Source: GYS-P2D sp964489125 (lineage in GTDB: Bacteria; Bacteroidota; Bacteroidia; Chitinophagales; Saprospiraceae). From it: a DNA stretch of 23,306 nucleotides. The notes beneath the pieces are model-generated. The model was not told the DNA's origin. It saw nothing but the letters and a program-made list of their open reading frames with translations, and made no database searches. Shown here one piece after another: positions 20,803-23,306 of the stretch. How positions within the stretch are numbered: the first letter of the stretch is position 1; every line of letters begins with the position of its first letter. Where the stretch lies: NCBI GenBank assembly GCA_964489125.1, contig CAZAXY010000054.1:1-23306 (forward strand), read 5' to 3'. Position numbers and translations under genes: made by a program.

Positions 20803-23037
20803 TTAAAACCGATATTGTATCACCCCTTTGATAAAGAATGGTGCTCCTGGAGTAAGGTGAATCTCATCCACTGATATTGACTCTCCTTGCAATCGGGACT
20901 CCGTGGCAAACTGGGTTTCATTCCATTCCACATCTAAGACATTCTGGATTTGGACACCTATGTCCAACGCACCAAAGTTAAAGCCCGTGTTAAAGTCAAT
21001 TACAGTGTATCCGTCCGCAACAATTGAGTTGTCCTCATTAGCGGGACGATCGGCGAGGTGCCTGAGATTCAGGCCTCCATATATCCCACGATCTTGAGCG
21101 ACATGGATCCCAGATTGAATCGTAAATATCGGCGCCAGAGGTATTAAATCTTCTCCTTCATTAGAATCAATAGACCGTGCGTAAGTATAGTTAGCATCTA
21201 AATTCCAGAATAGCCAATTGTTCAATTGCAACCTGGAGGTTATATCGACGCCAAGTCGACGTGTACGACCACTGGGCTCGACGATTCCTTCATCTCCAAC
21301 ATAGACGAACTCTTGCTCGAGGAAGAGATACCAAAATGCACCATTAAGCAGCAATCTCGGATTAGGCTTCCAGATTGTCCCAATATCTACCCCTAAGGCA
21401 GCTGGCAATATCTCCTCACCTTGCTGCGCAACTACCACCCTCGAGTCATTAGAATGGAAACCCCTACCCAACTTAAGATAACCTTGTAGTTGAGATGAGT
21501 GATTGTATAGTATGTTGAGCTTAGGGTTGAGTATAGACTTAGCCGACGATTGTAGATCGGGACTTGGCACCAAACGATCTGCGTATCCAAAGTTGAAGTA
21601 GTCCAGTCGAAGGCCTGGGTTAATCGTCCAATTGCCAAAATTGACCGTCAGATCTACATATGCGCCGAGATTTAGTTCATTGACATCCCCAAACTGCAAT
21701 GAGTTAAGCGTAGTAGATCTATTGAGCGTACGGGCAAGTTCGTTGTCATTGCTATCATCTACTCTAAGCTGTAATCCAGCGGTCCAATGTCCGTCGATGT
21801 CATCACCGAGCTCACGGAATAATTTAGAATTTAGTCCGTAGATAGATCTCTGTTCTTCCTGGCGAATCTGATCGCCATTAATGGGATCATTGAGAAAAAA
21901 GGTAAAATTGGAAAACAATCTGAAGTCATAATAGCTGTAGAAGAACCGATTAGTAAGAGAAGTGCGATTTCCAAATTGCTTGCGATGTTCTAACTGAATA
22001 TTCGCACGACTGGTATTGCCCCCCTCTGTATCATCGATAGCTCCAAATCTGGTAATCTGGCCACTATCAATGGCTCGTTGTGGTACTTGTCCTGAGGCGT
22101 CCCATTCACTTGTAAAATAGGATACATTGACATCAAGCCGATCTGTCTCAGTCAAATCAGTCTGATAGCTGGCGAAAAAATTGAAGCGATCGAAGTTCTG
22201 AGGGCTCTCAAACGGTCCGTCACTGCGTAGATATTCCGCAGCAGCATAGCTCTGCGTCTTAGCCGATTGTGCAATGTTGATAAGCCCTAATAATCGCTGG
22301 CTATTAAATTGCCCTAATTCTGCTTTAATCGTGCTATGTTCAACTGTATTCTTAGTTTTGAAATCAACATAGCCTGCAGTATTAAAATTACCTTGATCAG
22401 CATAATAAGGGCCCTTGCCGAAGTCTATGTTGTCAATTGTCTCAGGGATGATGAAATGCAGGTCTGCATATCCCTGACCATGCGCATGCGAGACCATATT
22501 AATAGGTAGTCCATCAACAGTCAGTGCAATATCAGTTCCATGGTCGATATCAAAGCCTCTTAAAAAAATCTGCTCAGCCTTGCCGCCTCCTGCATGCTGA
22601 CCGATGAACAGTCCTGGCACCTGCCTTAACACCTCTTGCGAAGAATTAACAGGCTGTATGTGCACATTAATATCTGTGAGAAGGTGTAAAGCATTAATAT
22701 CCGGGGAGATGACTACTTCATGGAGAGATATTTGCGCCGCCTGTAGCTCAATAATTGACGGTTGAGCTATCTGTTGTATGACCAATTCTATTTGCTCAAA
22801 GCCTAAATGAGAGATGAGCAAAGTATCACCTACAGACGCATGTGCAATAAAGAAATGTCCTAAATCATCGCTAAAATCGAAACCCGAGCTGTTTTTATTA
22901 AAAACATGGGCTCCCACAATGGCTTGTTGATATTCATCCAATATAGTCCCATGATAATCTTGCCCTTGAATTGTGCTGCCTTGCAACGCTACAAAAAATA
23001 TGAGCTCACATAGGGCTAAATAAAATAATCGGCTCAT
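20803..23037 (-). CDS. TonB-dependent outer-membrane receptor
   Basis: The 744-residue protein starts with a signal peptide (1 to about 25). A carboxypeptidase-regulatory-like domain follows (about 26-105, YHGTILDEYQQAIVGAHVF then VGDTLLISHLGFEQIEL), a Bacteroidota hallmark. The plug domain (about 115-225) has VLRQVPGLFIGQHAGGG, FLRGFDIDHGTDIALTVDG and the His-rich segment MVSHAHGQGYADLHF. A beta-barrel of about 500 residues ends in VIQYRF, with the terminal Phe that BamA recognises. No SusD partner is adjacent, so it is not a SusCD system. The plug motif belongs to a widely distributed subfamily whose substrate I cannot name; the His residues at about 184-194 hint at a metal or metal complex (inference). 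Promoter and AAGGAG ribosome site are clear. Confidence 0.94.
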   Translation of the reverse strand: MSRLFYLALCELIFFVALQGSTIQGQDYHGTILDEYQQAIVGAHVFNKNSSGFDFSDDLGHFFIAHASVGDTLLISHLGFEQIELVIQQIAQPSIIELQAAQISLHEVVISPDINALHLLTDINVHIQPVNSSQEVLRQVPGLFIGQHAGGGKAEQIFLRGFDIDHGTDIALTVDGLPINMVSHAHGQGYADLHFIIPETIDNIDFGKGPYYADQGNFNTAGYVDFKTKNTVEHSTIKAELGQFNSQRLLGLINIAQSAKTQSYAAAEYLRSDGPFESPQNFDRFNFFASYQTDLTETDRLDVNVSYFTSEWDASGQVPQRAIDSGQITRFGAIDDTEGGNTSRANIQLEHRKQFGNRTSLTNRFFYSYYDFRLFSNFTFFLNDPINGDQIRQEEQRSIYGLNSKLFRELGDDIDGHWTAGLQLRVDDSNDNELARTLNRSTTLNSLQFGDVNELNLGAYVDLTVNFGNWTINPGLRLDYFNFGYADRLVPSPDLQSSAKSILNPKLNILYNHSSQLQGYLKLGRGFHSNDSRVVVAQQGEEILPAALGVDIGTIWKPNPRLLLNGAFWYLFLEQEFVYVGDEGIVEPSGRTRRLGVDITSRLQLNNWLFWNLDANYTYARSIDSNEGEDLIPLAPIFTIQSGIHVAQDRGIYGGLNLRHLADRPANEDNSIVADGYTVIDFNTGFNFGALDIGVQIQNVLDVEWNETQFATESRLQGESISVDEIHLTPGAPFFIKGVIQYRF

Positions 23038-23044
23038 TCTGTCA

Positions 23045-23050
23045 CTCCTT
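23045..23050 (-). promoter_or_regulatory. Ribosome binding site of the TonB receptor gene
   Basis: On the minus strand AAGGAG precedes the ATG by 7 bases. It is the strongest Shine-Dalgarno match in the window and fixes the receptor start at 23037. Confidence 0.75.
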
Positions 23051-23061
23051 CAAATTAGGTC

Positions 23062-23094
23062 CAAATTTAAAGTACTGAGTAATCTAATGCACAA
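23062..23094 (-). promoter_or_regulatory. Bacteroidota-type promoter of the TonB receptor gene
   Basis: On the minus strand TTG (23092-23094) and TAAATTTG (23062-23069) are separated by 22 bases, a full match to the TTG / TAnnTTTG consensus. Transcription would start roughly 20 bases before the ATG, leaving a short leader that holds the AAGGAG site. Confidence 0.65.
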
Positions 23095-23118
23095 GTTCCC
23101 ATCTGAAAACCCCAATAT

Positions 23119-23131
23119 TCCGCATAGCGGA
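23119..23131. promoter_or_regulatory. Inverted repeat upstream of the receptor promoter
   Basis: TCCGC-ATA-GCGGA is a perfect 5 bp inverted repeat about 25 bases upstream of the -33 element. It could be an activator or repressor site, or an unrelated hairpin. Only position and symmetry support it. Confidence 0.3.
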
Positions 23132-23191
23132 CATGAGTAGATACATCAATTCTCAAATGAGTGTATACCCGATATTTTCACAATTTCTGCA

Positions 23192-23296
23192 TCACTTAAT
23201 ACGATTTGACAAGTAATAGTCGTCTTTATCCAAGCATTGATCGAACCAATCATCATAGACATACCATACTACAGTAAATTGCCTTTTGTTCAACAT
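23192..23296 (-). other. Possible small ORF or gene end at the right edge
   Basis: A minus-strand frame from ATG 23296 to TGA 23192 encodes 34 residues (MLNKRQFTVVWYVYDDWF, then DQCLDKDDYYLSNRIK). It is open to the window end, so it could be the last codons of a gene beginning outside. The aromatic and acidic composition looks protein-like, but the piece is too short to identify. Confidence 0.2.
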
Positions 23297-23306
23297 AAAA
23301 ACTATA

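Overview
The window looks like a chromosomal stretch of a moderately AT-rich member of the Bacteroidota, possibly a marine Saprospiria-like lineage. Supporting signs are a peptidase-containing ABC exporter with a Bacteroidota-style SQGQKQR signature, a TonB-dependent receptor with an N-terminal carboxypeptidase-regulatory-like domain, a TTG/TAnnTTTG promoter, weak Shine-Dalgarno sites, and interspersed hairpin repeats built on GCTCC/GGAGC. The lineage call is inference; no rRNA, tRNA or other marker gene is present.

Left part (10-6308, all minus strand). A C39-peptidase ABC exporter is followed after 6 bp by its HlyD-type periplasmic adaptor. The adaptor frame is broken by a single in-frame TAA right after its membrane helix, so it is probably a pseudogene, a recent nonsense allele or a sequencing error. 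After a roughly 0.5 kb gene-poor stretch comes a hipB-hipA type II toxin-antitoxin operon. Two near-identical 23 bp operator-like repeats lie exactly 40 bp apart in front of hipB, and two direct copies of an 85 bp hairpin repeat bracket the whole unit.

Middle (6309-13458). A YdeP-type molybdopterin oxidoreductase (minus) diverges from a plus-strand block: a Tat-exported gluconate-dehydrogenase-subunit-3-like lipoprotein, an overlapping GMC flavoprotein dehydrogenase, a small two-helix membrane protein, and an ABC permease/ATPase pair overlapping by 4 bp. Two same-direction copies of a second interspersed repeat, about 120 bp long with an ACTTTTGC/GGCAAAAAGT hairpin, flank this plus-strand block.

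Right part (13459-23306). A fused APH-type kinase plus class-III PLP enzyme, resembling the hydroxylysine kinase/phospholyase family, diverges from a DUF1835 protein. A minus-strand series follows: an S41-like lipoprotein peptidase, a secreted ankyrin/PD40 (WD40-like beta-propeller) fusion, a nitrilase-superfamily amidohydrolase, a DUF2200 protein, and a TonB-dependent receptor with a good promoter and ribosome binding site.

No insertion sequence, CRISPR array, RNA gene or prophage was seen. The most notable points are the interrupted HlyD adaptor with its unusual N-terminal extension, the repeat-bracketed hipBA unit with its phased operators, the kinase-PLP-lyase fusion and the ankyrin-PD40 fusion.
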